Position numbers and translations under genes: made by a program. Positions 1-6,624 of a DNA stretch of 11,117 bases are shown here, one piece after another. Origin of the DNA: an uncultured Clostridia bacterium (GTDB lineage: Bacteria > Bacillota > Clostridia > TANB77 > CAG-508); assembly GCA_948857205.1 (NCBI GenBank), contig CAQPRV010000053.1, forward strand, positions 1-11,117, given 5' to 3'. Numbering within the stretch: the stretch's first letter is position 1; the number at the start of each line of letters is the position of its first letter. Under the pieces are notes generated by a model. That model saw only the letters and a program-made list of their open reading frames with translations, had not been told where the DNA came from and did not search any database.

Positions 1-513
1 AATATATAAACTCTATCTCTTGTATAACTTCTTTGATTTTTTTCTTTTTGATGTTGTGCTTCTTCCCACATTGCACGACTAACTATTGGTTCTACTACAT
101 TCATATAAACTAATGTATCTTTAGTATTTGATTTTCCTTTTTCATAATCTCCCATATATACTTTGTTGTCTATCATTTTCATTATTGTTGTATCTCTCCA
201 ATGTTTAGGATATAACACCTTTTCTTTATTTAAAGTATTACTTATTTGTTGATAGCTTTTTCCCTCTAAATACATATTAAATATTCTAATTACTATATCT
301 TTTGTAGTTTCATCAATTATTGTTTTCTTATTGCTATCTTTTTTATAGCCTAATGGTACAATTCCCGGTAAATGTCCTGATTTTATAGCACCATTTAAAC
401 CGAATTTTGTTCTTTCACTAACTATCTCTATTTCTAATTGTGATAATACTGTTAGCATTCTTACAAAAAATCTACCGATTAGCTGTGCTAGTATTTACAT
501 CATCTACATCTTC
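1..513 (-). pseudogene. Serine recombinase remnant, truncated and frameshifted
   Basis: Reading from 513 down to 1 gives about 170 residues of a large serine recombinase (TnpX/Tn4451 group). They cover the end of the resolvase domain (RFFVRMLTVLSQLEIEI, then SERTKFGL) and then the Recombinase domain (SGHLPGIVPLGYKKD and a YMGDYEKG-like stretch). The N-terminal part with the catalytic serine is absent: a TAA at 514-516 lies immediately upstream of the homologous reading frame. A single extra base near 477 also breaks the frame. The triplets before it read STAN and then hit a stop, while GRFFVRML continues in another frame. The C-terminal zinc-ribbon part would lie off the left edge. The gene is therefore non-functional, either decayed or interrupted by insertion of the element to its right. 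Confidence 0.8.
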
Positions 514-535
514 TTATGACAAAAACAAGAAAATA

Positions 536-564
536 TTGTAATTTAGTACAGTTTCGCCTATAGT
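536..564 (+). promoter_or_regulatory. Predicted promoter of the tnpV-like gene
   Basis: TTGTAA (536-541) and TATAGT (559-564) are separated by exactly 17 bp, a good sigma-A match (4/6 and 5/6). The predicted start of transcription is about 20 bp upstream of the ribosome site at 580-584. No other convincing promoter was seen in this gap. Confidence 0.5.
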
Positions 565-592
565 TTATAAATAAAAATTGGAGGTTATGATT

Positions 593-985
593 ATGAAAAA
601 TGAAGAATTACAAAAAGAATTTACAGATGAAAAAACAGGAATAAGTTATACTTTAGTTGGTGATTATTATCTTCCCAACTTAACTTTGGAACCAGAAGAA
701 AAAATCACGCTTAACAAATATGGATTATTAAGACTTGATTATTTAAAGAATCATAAGAAAGCTGATTATATAATACTATTTATGAATAAAGAACTCAATA
801 ATCATTTAAAAGAAGTACAAGAAACAGCACAAGCAAGAGTAAATGAATTAGTAGAAGAATTAAAGGCTAAAAGTAATTTAACAGAAGATATGAAAAATAC
901 TGATATTCTCTATTGGGTTGGAACAATGAATGCAATAAAAAGTCAAGCTGAAGAAATTGTTTTAAAAGAACTAATTTATGTATGA
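593..985 (+). CDS. tnpV: TnpV-like transposon-encoded protein
   Basis: This 130-residue protein resembles TnpV of Tn4451-type elements. It has the N-terminal YTLVGDYYLPNLTL stretch, a YGLLRLDYLKNHK segment, a charged middle helix, and a C-terminus matching the family's pattern (WVGTMNAIKSQAEEIVLKELIY). The biochemical role of TnpV is not established; it is a marker of this element family. The start is placed at the ATG at 593 because GGAGG at 580-584 is 8 bases upstream. The TTG at 578 overlaps that ribosome site, and the ATG at 587 is too close to it. The gene is transcribed alone and ends before the terminator at 1057-1092. Family assignment rests on recognised sequence pattern; function is unknown. 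Confidence 0.85.
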   Translation: MKNEELQKEFTDEKTGISYTLVGDYYLPNLTLEPEEKITLNKYGLLRLDYLKNHKKADYIILFMNKELNNHLKEVQETAQARVNELVEELKAKSNLTEDMKNTDILYWVGTMNAIKSQAEEIVLKELIYV

Positions 986-1017
986 TAAAGTTACTCTACT
1001 TTTAAATATAAATGTCT

Positions 1018-1031
1018 TAAAATCGATTTTA
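1018..1031. repeat. 14-bp perfect palindrome downstream of tnpV
   Basis: TAAAATCGATTTTA is a perfect palindrome 32 bp past the tnpV stop. It could be an operator for a dimeric regulator or a weak hairpin in the transcript. Nothing else in the window repeats it as far as I could see, so its role is open. Confidence 0.4.
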
Positions 1032-1056
1032 GTGTTTAATTGAATAGGAACAAATT

Positions 1057-1092
1057 AACTACTTGTAGTTTTATAACTATGAGTAGTTTTTT
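1057..1092 (+). terminator. Rho-independent terminator of tnpV
   Basis: Nested AT-rich stems form one long hairpin: AACTACT (1057-1063) pairs with AGTAGTT (1082-1088), and inside it TAGTT pairs with AACTA around a TTAT loop. A run of T follows directly. This separates tnpV transcription from the noncoding region that follows. Confidence 0.7.
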
Positions 1093-1099
1093 ATGTCCA

Positions 1100-1550
1100 A
1101 AAGAGAAATGCAACACCTCTTAAAAAGTGTTTGGTGTGATGAGCCGATGCTATAAAGTTCATTCGTATTTGTATAAGCAGTCTAATTATACAAAGTGCGT
1201 GAGTGAGATTTTAGAACACAGACTCACAATAATAAAAGAGTATTCGGTGGCAAAACTTGAATGGATTTGTAATTGTAAAAAGTTTGGGCAAGTATGAACA
1301 ATGATACTTAAATGTATCAGCAATTATAGTAGCAAAACTACTTACTAGACTACCTATGAAACGAGGCGAAGACCTGATGGTTTCTAATATAGGTGTAATA
1401 ATTCTCTTATTTGCATAAGGGGATATTACACCTATTTCTACTTCAGCTCATCCCCTCTGGTTTCTATATAGATTTGCCATAGAACGTGGAAGATTGAAAC
1501 CGAGCAGGGTTTCATAGAGTAAGAAAAATTTATTTTTTCTTGCTCTTTTT
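1100..1550 (+). ncRNA. Candidate structured noncoding RNA upstream of oriT and mobV
   Basis: This stretch has no credible open reading frame on either strand but is dense in stems, and it ends in a terminator at 1517-1550. Visible pairings are: TTTGTATAA 1168-1176 with 1186-1194 (perfect); GTGAGT 1199-1204 with 1222-1227; TGATAC 1302-1307 with 1314-1319; AGTAG 1328-1332 with 1338-1342; CCTAT plus GAAAC 1353-1362 with GTTTC 1380-1384 and ATAGG 1389-1393; a long hairpin 1389-1400 with 1424-1435 (12 perfect pairs) that competes with the previous stem; and TGAAACC 1495-1501 with 1508-1514. AGGGGAT (1418-1424) is also complementary to ATCCCCT (1450-1456), which looks like a pseudoknot. I do not recognise the class. 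It does not show the core of a group II intron or a hammerhead. The 5' end is uncertain because no clear promoter was found. It could be an independent RNA or a regulatory leader of mob. Confidence 0.5.
1517..1550 (+). terminator. Terminator ending the noncoding region
   Basis: A 12-pair stem (1517-1528 with 1534-1545, one G-U pair) closes a 5-base loop and is followed by TTTTT at 1546-1550. This is a convincing intrinsic terminator in the middle of an intergenic region. Transcription entering from the left should therefore largely stop here, 185 bp before the relaxase start. The relaxase then needs its own promoter or read-through. Confidence 0.7.
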
Positions 1551-1642
1551 CAATAAATGCAGATATGCAGTTTATTGAAAATCTAACAAATGAACTTGTC
1601 ATTTGTTAGGAAAATCAAAAGTGCGAGTAGCAATTTTGATTT
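1551..1642 (+). repeat. Three consecutive hairpins next to oriT
   Basis: Three strong inverted repeats are stacked head to tail. CAATAAATGCA with its partner ends at 1577 (11 pairs, one bulged base). CTAACAAATGA 1583-1593 pairs perfectly with 1599-1609 around a 5-base loop. AAATCAAAA 1612-1620 pairs perfectly with TTTTGATTT 1634-1642 around a GTGCGAGTAGC-containing loop. Hairpins of this kind often precede MobV transfer origins in Firmicute elements and may act as single-strand origin, relaxase-loading or transcription-control structures. Which of these applies here is inference. Confidence 0.6.
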
Positions 1643-1649
1643 GGGTTGT

Positions 1650-1710
1650 AGGGTTTCCCTGCCACACAGATAAACTTTGTTTGTCTAGTGTGTTAGACAA
1701 GTAAACTTAT
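1650..1710 (+). other. oriT: Origin of transfer (oriT), MobV/pMV158 type
   Basis: TAGTGTGTTA at 1686-1695 matches the conserved nick region of MobV origins such as pMV158, where the relaxase cuts TAGTGTG/TTA. The predicted nick is between 1692 and 1693. It is flanked by overlapping inverted repeats as in that family: AGATAAAC 1668-1675 with GTTTGTCT 1679-1686 (one wobble pair), and TGTCTA 1682-1687 with TAGACA 1694-1699. A small AGGG-TTT-CCCT hairpin at 1650-1660 precedes it. The relaxase gene begins 25 bp further on, the usual arrangement. This gives the element a mobilization start site served by the neighbouring MobV protein. Confidence 0.85.
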
Positions 1711-1734
1711 TTTGAGAAAGGAGCGTTGGAGAAT

Positions 1735-2952
1735 ATGAGTTACGCTATCGTAAGAAATGAAAAATTAACACGAGCAGAAATAAACGGAAAAGGCACTCAT
1801 AATGATAGAAAGGCAAAAAATCATTCTAATAAGGATATTGATCCTACTAGAACACATTTGAATTATTATATTAAGAAAAATGAGTTCACTTATACAAAAG
1901 AATTTGATAAATATATAAAAGAAAATAATTTGAAAGGTCATCTTCGTAGTAATAGTATCATAATGTGTCAAATGATATTTACTTCTGACCAAGCATTCTT
2001 TGATAAAATTGGAGAAAAAGAAACAAAAAGGTATTTTGATGAATGTTATAAATTTATCTGTAATTACAAAAATCTAGGAGAAAAGAATATAATATCAGCT
2101 GTAGTACATCTTGATGAAGGAGCACCACACATGCACTTAATGTTTGTTCCTGTTGTTCATACAAAAGATAAGGAAGGTAATAAAATTGATAAAATATGTG
2201 CTAGAGATTTTTGGAAAGGTCGAGATAGTTATAGAAAACTACAAGATTCTTACTTTAATCATGTAAAATCAAAAGGCTTTGATTTAGAAAGAGGTATGTT
2301 TGTTGAAGATACTAACAGAAAGCATTACACCATTGAAGAATATAAGAAGATTACAAATTATGAAAATACCAAGAAAGTATTGAATGATATAAAATTGGAT
2401 TTGCCAGACGTTCCAGATATAACTGATATTGGTAAATTCACATTAAAGAGAGATGAAAAAATATTAGATGAAATTATAAAACCTAAAGATGATTTGATTA
2501 AGGAGTTATATAGAGATAACTTATCATTGCATAAAGAATTAACAAAACAGTCTAAAATTATTGATGAGGGTCAAAAATACCAAAAAGAAAGAAATTCAAT
2601 AATTGCTGATAATAAAGAACTTCATAATACTGTTAGAAATTTGGAATATGAATACACAGAAAAGAAGAAAACTCTTGAACACGAATTTGAAGATAAATCA
2701 TTTAATTTAGAATGGCAATATAAAAATAAAATTCATAAGCTAGAAAAAGAAAATAGCCATTTGAAGAAAGTTATTGATAAATTTAAAGAAACTACTAAAA
2801 AATTTATAAAATGGATATGCAAAAAATTTGATTTACCTTCTGAAGATGAAGTTATTAGAAATTTTGAAAAAGAAACTCACACTTTTATTGATGCTGAAAA
2901 ACAAATTAAACACGAAAAAAATATGGAAAATGAATATGAGCTAGATAGATAA
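1735..2952 (+). CDS. mobV: MobV-family relaxase (Mob/Pre, TnpZ-like)
   Basis: This 405-residue relaxase nicks the oriT just upstream and pilots the strand into the recipient. Motif I is THNDR with His22 in exactly the position of the catalytic histidine of pMV158 MobM, followed by NHSNKDIDPTRTHLNY (about 30-45). The metal-binding motif HLDEGAPHMH lies at 125-134. The C-terminal half (about 245-350) is a long charged coiled coil, then a basic stretch (KFIKWICKKF), as usual for this family. The start is the ATG at 1735 (MSYAIVRNEKLT), matching family members. AAAGGAG at 1717-1723 is the ribosome site. A TTG at 1726 would add three residues but sits too near that site. It is transcribed convergently toward the cargo operon. 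A conjugative helper must supply the secretion machinery, since none is encoded here. Confidence 0.93.
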   Translation: MSYAIVRNEKLTRAEINGKGTHNDRKAKNHSNKDIDPTRTHLNYYIKKNEFTYTKEFDKYIKENNLKGHLRSNSIIMCQMIFTSDQAFFDKIGEKETKRYFDECYKFICNYKNLGEKNIISAVVHLDEGAPHMHLMFVPVVHTKDKEGNKIDKICARDFWKGRDSYRKLQDSYFNHVKSKGFDLERGMFVEDTNRKHYTIEEYKKITNYENTKKVLNDIKLDLPDVPDITDIGKFTLKRDEKILDEIIKPKDDLIKELYRDNLSLHKELTKQSKIIDEGQKYQKERNSIIADNKELHNTVRNLEYEYTEKKKTLEHEFEDKSFNLEWQYKNKIHKLEKENSHLKKVIDKFKETTKKFIKWICKKFDLPSEDEVIRNFEKETHTFIDAEKQIKHEKNMENEYELDR

Positions 2953-2971
2953 CAAGATTTTAGTATAATGC

Positions 2972-3012
2972 AAAATCGGAGCTTAAAGTATTAAACTATA
3001 AGCTCCAATTTT
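2972..3012. terminator. Bidirectional terminator between mobV and the cargo operon
   Basis: GGAGCTTA (2978-2985) pairs perfectly with TAAGCTCC (2999-3006), and A/T runs flank both sides, so the hairpin can stop transcription in either direction. The stop codon of the minus-strand fusion gene (2996-2998) falls inside the loop, giving very compact convergent gene ends. Confidence 0.7.
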
Positions 3013-4741
3013 CTTTAATAAATTTACCATCTTGTTCTAGTATAGTTATTTGTTTTTTTATTTCTTCTATATCTTCATTATTAAATTTTTCAAAATTATC
3101 ATAAAAACCTGTTGATTTATTAGGAAAAACTAATGCTTCACCCCAAGTTTGAGTTGTTGAATCTTTTGTTCTGCCATATAAATGAATCTGAAATTCTGGA
3201 TTCATTCCTTTTTGGTATGCCCAGTTTCCATTTTCTTGATAATTTATTCTTTCAACATTTATATCTCTATTTTTCATTGCTTTTTCCATTGCTTCACCTA
3301 TTAGTATTGTTAATCTCATTACTTCAATAGCCAATTTAGGTTCAAGTTCAATTCTACTACTAAAGTATTTTTCTTTAGATCTTATCCATAAATGTCCTCC
3401 ATCTGTTCTAGGTATATGTGGTACTTTTGGAACAGCTACAACAAAGTTTTCTGTTTCATAAATCACTTCATCCTTAAATAGCTCTATTTCTTTATCTAAT
3501 AATTTAATTAGTTTATCTGGAAAATTTACAGTCATTCCTTCAATATTTAATTTATATACTTTTTTCATAATTTCTTCGTTATCAATTCCCCATAATCTAA
3601 CACCTAACCCATTATTATTAGCAATTTCTATATCTTCTTTAGATACCAAACTTGCTCTAGGACAAATTTGATTTCCATTTATTCTTAATAATTTTTCTAT
3701 ATTCTCTTTACTTATTCTATCTTCAATAAGCCATGACAATTTTATATTCGAGTCTATCTTTCTAACATTTGCTAGTGCTTCATATAAAAATGAGGTTATA
3801 TAAATATTATTATGTACTTTATATTTATTTATAATTTCTAATGTTTCTTTCTCTATTCCTAAAACTTTTAGTTCTATCGCAAATGTTAAATCTTTATCTA
3901 AATAATCTCTTGCAAAATCTTCAAATAATACTATTTTTTCATTTTTATATTTGTTATCAAACCAAATACCAAAATCTAATTCTAATAATTCTTGATAAGT
4001 ATATTCTTCAATTTTTCCTGTACCATTTGATTTTTTATCTATATAATCATCATGAAATATAACTATTTTCCCATCCTTTGTTTTTTGAAGGTCTAATTCT
4101 ATTCCGTTTGCTTTTAATTCTATTGCCTTTTCAAATGCTACTTTTGTATTTTCTGGAGCATAAGCTGATGCCCCTCTATGTGCATATATAATAAAATCAT
4201 TAGATTTATCAAAATTATATTTAACAACTTCACAATTTTTAATTCCTAGATTAATTATATTTTTATCTTCTGGAATTCCATTAAAATATATATTAATTGC
4301 TCTACATACACCATTATGTGTGACAATTAATATATTTTCTTCTTTACGATTTTTTAAATCATTTAGAAAATCATGTACTCTTTGTATAAATTTATTTACA
4401 TTTTCTGCATCTTTATATTCGTGGGTATTAACTATGCTCCAAAATCCATCATAATCAAAATCATCATGTAATCTTCCTTCATTTTCTCCATAACAAATTT
4501 CTAATAATCGTTCATCATAAATGATTGGAATATTTCTATCTTTATTTATTATATCTGCTGTTTGCTTTGCTCTTTTTAATGGAGAGCATATAATTAAATC
4601 TATTTTTTCATTTTCTAAATTTTCCTTTGTCTGATATGCTTGTTCTATTCCTTTATTATTTAGTTCTATATCTGTTCTGCCTTGAATCCTTTTTTCTACA
4701 TTCCAGTCAGTTTGACCATGCCTTGTTACTAATATTTTCAT
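2996..4741 (-). CDS. Histidine phosphatase-GDPD-HIT-like fusion protein
   Basis: This 581-residue cytoplasmic protein joins three phosphoester-handling domains. Residues 1-180 are a histidine phosphatase of the phosphoglycerate mutase branch: TRHGQTDWN with Arg7/His8, Arg57 in SPLKRA, and the second catalytic His142 in VTHNG. Residues 184-415 are a glycerophosphodiester phosphodiesterase: HRGASAYAPENT with His188/Arg189, GIELDLQ with Glu215/Asp217, FHDD with His230, and Glu290/Lys292 in AIELK. Residues 430-581 look like a divergent HIT-like nucleotide-binding domain (PHIPRTDGGHLWI, then FQIHLYGR with His520); this last call is weaker. All visible catalytic residues of the first two domains are present. 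The gene starts inside the last 35 bp of the YgjV-like gene, so the two are translationally linked, and it is last in the operon. The substrate is unknown. A role in clearing phosphodiester or nucleotide signals is only inferred from context. Confidence 0.8.
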   Translation of the reverse strand: MKILVTRHGQTDWNVEKRIQGRTDIELNNKGIEQAYQTKENLENEKIDLIICSPLKRAKQTADIINKDRNIPIIYDERLLEICYGENEGRLHDDFDYDGFWSIVNTHEYKDAENVNKFIQRVHDFLNDLKNRKEENILIVTHNGVCRAINIYFNGIPEDKNIINLGIKNCEVVKYNFDKSNDFIIYAHRGASAYAPENTKVAFEKAIELKANGIELDLQKTKDGKIVIFHDDYIDKKSNGTGKIEEYTYQELLELDFGIWFDNKYKNEKIVLFEDFARDYLDKDLTFAIELKVLGIEKETLEIINKYKVHNNIYITSFLYEALANVRKIDSNIKLSWLIEDRISKENIEKLLRINGNQICPRASLVSKEDIEIANNNGLGVRLWGIDNEEIMKKVYKLNIEGMTVNFPDKLIKLLDKEIELFKDEVIYETENFVVAVPKVPHIPRTDGGHLWIRSKEKYFSSRIELEPKLAIEVMRLTILIGEAMEKAMKNRDINVERINYQENGNWAYQKGMNPEFQIHLYGRTKDSTTQTWGEALVFPNKSTGFYDNFEKFNNEDIEEIKKQITILEQDGKFIKENWSL

Positions 4742-5243
4742 TTTTTTCCTCTTTTCTATTTTTTATATCGTTCTTATAGATATTTATTATACTTGTTAAT
4801 AGCAATATTATATCTCCCATAACTATAAACCAACTATGATAATATGAATAGTATAGTCCGTATAAAATTCCTGTTGTAACTCCAGATATTCTTACTAATT
4901 TCATATTTGTTTGCCACAAGCAATATGTTCTAATTATTGAACCTATTGTTGGTAATATAGAAATTAATCCATTCCATGTATATATACAATTTACAACAAT
5001 AATACTTTCAAATATTATAAGTATTAATAAATATATTTTTTTATTTATTTTCTCACTTTGTATAAATATAAAAGTTCTTATAAAATTAATTATACTTAAA
5101 ACTGCTCCAGTAAATGCATTTATTATAAATCCATATATTGCCTCAAATAAACAATTAAGTGATTGTATGAATAGTGATTTTTTCCTATCTTTTATGCATA
5201 TACTTAAAATTAAAGCTATAAAAGCTAAAATACTAAATATCAT
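4707..5243 (-). CDS. YgjV-like integral membrane protein
   Basis: This 178-residue protein is almost entirely hydrophobic, with about five or six predicted membrane segments (near 2-16, 22-45, 48-62, 70-88, 90-106 and 115-155) and a charged lysine-rich cytoplasmic tail (about 157-178). The stretch QSLNCLFEAIYGFIINAFTGAVLSIINF recalls YgjV-type inner membrane proteins (positions about 28-55), whose function is not known. An ATG start with GGAG 8 bases upstream supports the 5' end. It follows the second cyclase gene after an 83-bp AT-rich gap, which is larger than other gaps in the operon and could hold a weak extra promoter (TATAAT on the minus strand at 5271-5266, without a good -35). Its end overlaps the downstream fusion gene by 35 bp. 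Confidence 0.7.
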   Translation of the reverse strand: MIFSILAFIALILSICIKDRKKSLFIQSLNCLFEAIYGFIINAFTGAVLSIINFIRTFIFIQSEKINKKIYLLILIIFESIIVVNCIYTWNGLISILPTIGSIIRTYCLWQTNMKLVRISGVTTGILYGLYYSYYHSWFIVMGDIILLLTSIINIYKNDIKNRKEEKNENISNKAWSN

Positions 5244-5326
5244 ATTATTTTCTCCATTTATTTTTATTATATCTTAATTTTGTTATATCTAATTTATACT
5301 TTTTATTTGATACTTTCTTGGTATAT

Positions 5327-6049
5327 TTACTTACAATTCTGTTTATACCATTCTTCCATAGCACTATTAACAAAATTACCTTCATAGCATTGTTCATTAT
5401 AATTGTATGATAATAATTTTTTATCATCATCTGTTAAATTACATCGAACATCTCCATCAACTAAAATACACTTATTAAGTCCTTTATTTGCTCTATTACA
5501 TAAATTAGATGCTTCATTAACAACATCTCCCATCCATACAACATCATTTATAGAACTACCAGAATATCCAGCTTTAATCATTAAAGTCCTACCATAAGCT
5601 AAACCCATTCCAATAGATATAGTTTGAATGTTTTTCTTTTGTAATTTATAATTTAATATCTGTATTAGAGAATTAATTCTTGCAGAGCAATTAAACATTG
5701 ATTGAATTTGTGATTGATATTTAGCATTAAATATAGCTGAAACACAATCTCCCACAATATTTATTTCCTTACAATCTTCATAACTATTTATAATTGCAAC
5801 AACCTCTGAAATATAACTTCTATATAATTTTGCTAGAGTAGGTCTTTTGTGTTCATCTGTTAAATCTGAAGAATCTCTTATATCAACAAATAACGCTCCA
5901 ACTTTAATATAGAAACCATTCGTAAAAGTCAATTTGTCTCTACTAGGTATTTCATCTAATTCCTCAAATCCAGAATTACTTGCATTTAAAATATCATCTA
6001 TTCTTGTGGCACTTTTATCTATATTATAACTAATGTGATTTGTTTCCAT
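5327..6049 (-). CDS. pycC: Class III nucleotide cyclase, compact (PycC-like)
   Basis: This 240-residue protein is a single class III cyclase domain (about 47-200) with a short N-terminal linker. The two metal-binding aspartates are visible in FVDIRDSSDLTD (Asp56) and NIVGDCVSAIF (Asp101), with the family's YRSYI helix between them and IKAGYSG plus VVWMGDVVNEASNL after them. This pattern, with no receiver, membrane or GAF part, fits Pycsar pyrimidine cyclases, which make cCMP or cUMP on phage infection. The position of the purine-selecting aspartate of adenylyl cyclases (seven before Asn178) is Val171 here. The transition-state position four after Asn178 is Asn182 rather than Arg or Lys, which may weaken catalysis. 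The start is the ATG at 6049 with GGAGG at 6060-6056, 12 bp after the effector gene. It is transcribed directly behind that gene. Product identity is inferred. Confidence 0.82.
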   Translation of the reverse strand: METNHISYNIDKSATRIDDILNASNSGFEELDEIPSRDKLTFTNGFYIKVGALFVDIRDSSDLTDEHKRPTLAKLYRSYISEVVAIINSYEDCKEINIVGDCVSAIFNAKYQSQIQSMFNCSARINSLIQILNYKLQKKNIQTISIGMGLAYGRTLMIKAGYSGSSINDVVWMGDVVNEASNLCNRANKGLNKCILVDGDVRCNLTDDDKKLLSYNYNEQCYEGNFVNSAMEEWYKQNCK

Positions 6050-6061
6050 ATCATACCTCCA

Positions 6062-6619
6062 TTATATAATATTAAACAATTCACATATACAAAAAACTAT
6101 GAATGAAATAATTAATAGTTTTATACTATAATTATATAGTTTAAACTTGTAATCACATATTTTTGAGTTTATGTATATTTGTGAATTTATATCATTTATT
6201 AATTGATTATCTCTTTCACATTTTTCTTTATATTCAGAATAATTCATCTTTGCAATACTACCAAAAAATAACAAAGAATTTGTCTTTAATTTATGTTCTT
6301 TATAAATTTTGCTATTAACTTTTCCTTTCAATGCCATTATTAGAAGTATTAAACAAGATATAGATGTTAAATACATTGTAATAATTATTAATATTGAAAA
6401 TACTTGTCCAAAATTTAATGTTAATATATCCTTTATTGCCATATTAGATATATCTATAAAAATATTTGGTGTACCTTTTGAAATTATAAATCCAATAAAT
6501 ATTCCTACAAATCCTAATATGAAAGATATTTTATTGTCTATATTTGAAATCCATGAATTAACTAATTCTAATTTTTTATATAAATCTTCTTTGGTATACG
6601 AATTATTTTGTTTATGCAC
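6062..6619 (-). CDS. pycTM: Pycsar transmembrane effector (PycTM-like)
   Basis: This 185-residue protein has three predicted membrane helices (31-47, 72-97 and 165-184) and a charged cytoplasmic segment (about 98-164). The N-terminal pattern (a helix ending NIDNKISFILGFVGI) and the later IAKMNYSEY plus QIYINSKICDYKFKLYNYS stretch match the Pycsar effector family formerly called DUF5706. In characterised systems such effectors bind cCMP or cUMP and damage the inner membrane, killing or arresting the infected cell. The start is a GTG at 6619. Its GGAGG (6633-6629) lies within the last codons of the upstream cyclase, so the two are translationally coupled. The other cyclase follows after 12 bp. 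The single effector is therefore bracketed by two cyclases. Family assignment is from recognised sequence pattern; the activity is inferred. Confidence 0.85.
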   Translation of the reverse strand: MHKQNNSYTKEDLYKKLELVNSWISNIDNKISFILGFVGIFIGFIISKGTPNIFIDISNMAIKDILTLNFGQVFSILIIITMYLTSISCLILLIMALKGKVNSKIYKEHKLKTNSLLFFGSIAKMNYSEYKEKCERDNQLINDINSQIYINSKICDYKFKLYNYSIKLLIISFIVFCICELFNII

Positions 6620-6624
6620 TATTA

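Noticed and set aside
1195..1440. Possible group II intron or hammerhead ribozyme (GTGCG at 1195, CCTGATGG at 1373-1380)
   Set aside because: No domain V hairpin, no intron-encoded reverse transcriptase, and the bases after CTGATG do not fit the hammerhead core.
1765..1992. 75-residue minus-strand frame inside mobV
   Set aside because: It lies wholly within the well-supported relaxase gene, and its translation is a low-complexity mirror of that coding strand.
5245..5430. 61-residue minus-strand frame between the YgjV-like gene and the compact cyclase
   Set aside because: More than half overlaps the end of the cyclase gene in another frame, there is no convincing ribosome site, and the composition is lysine/isoleucine-rich as expected from AT-rich chance translation.
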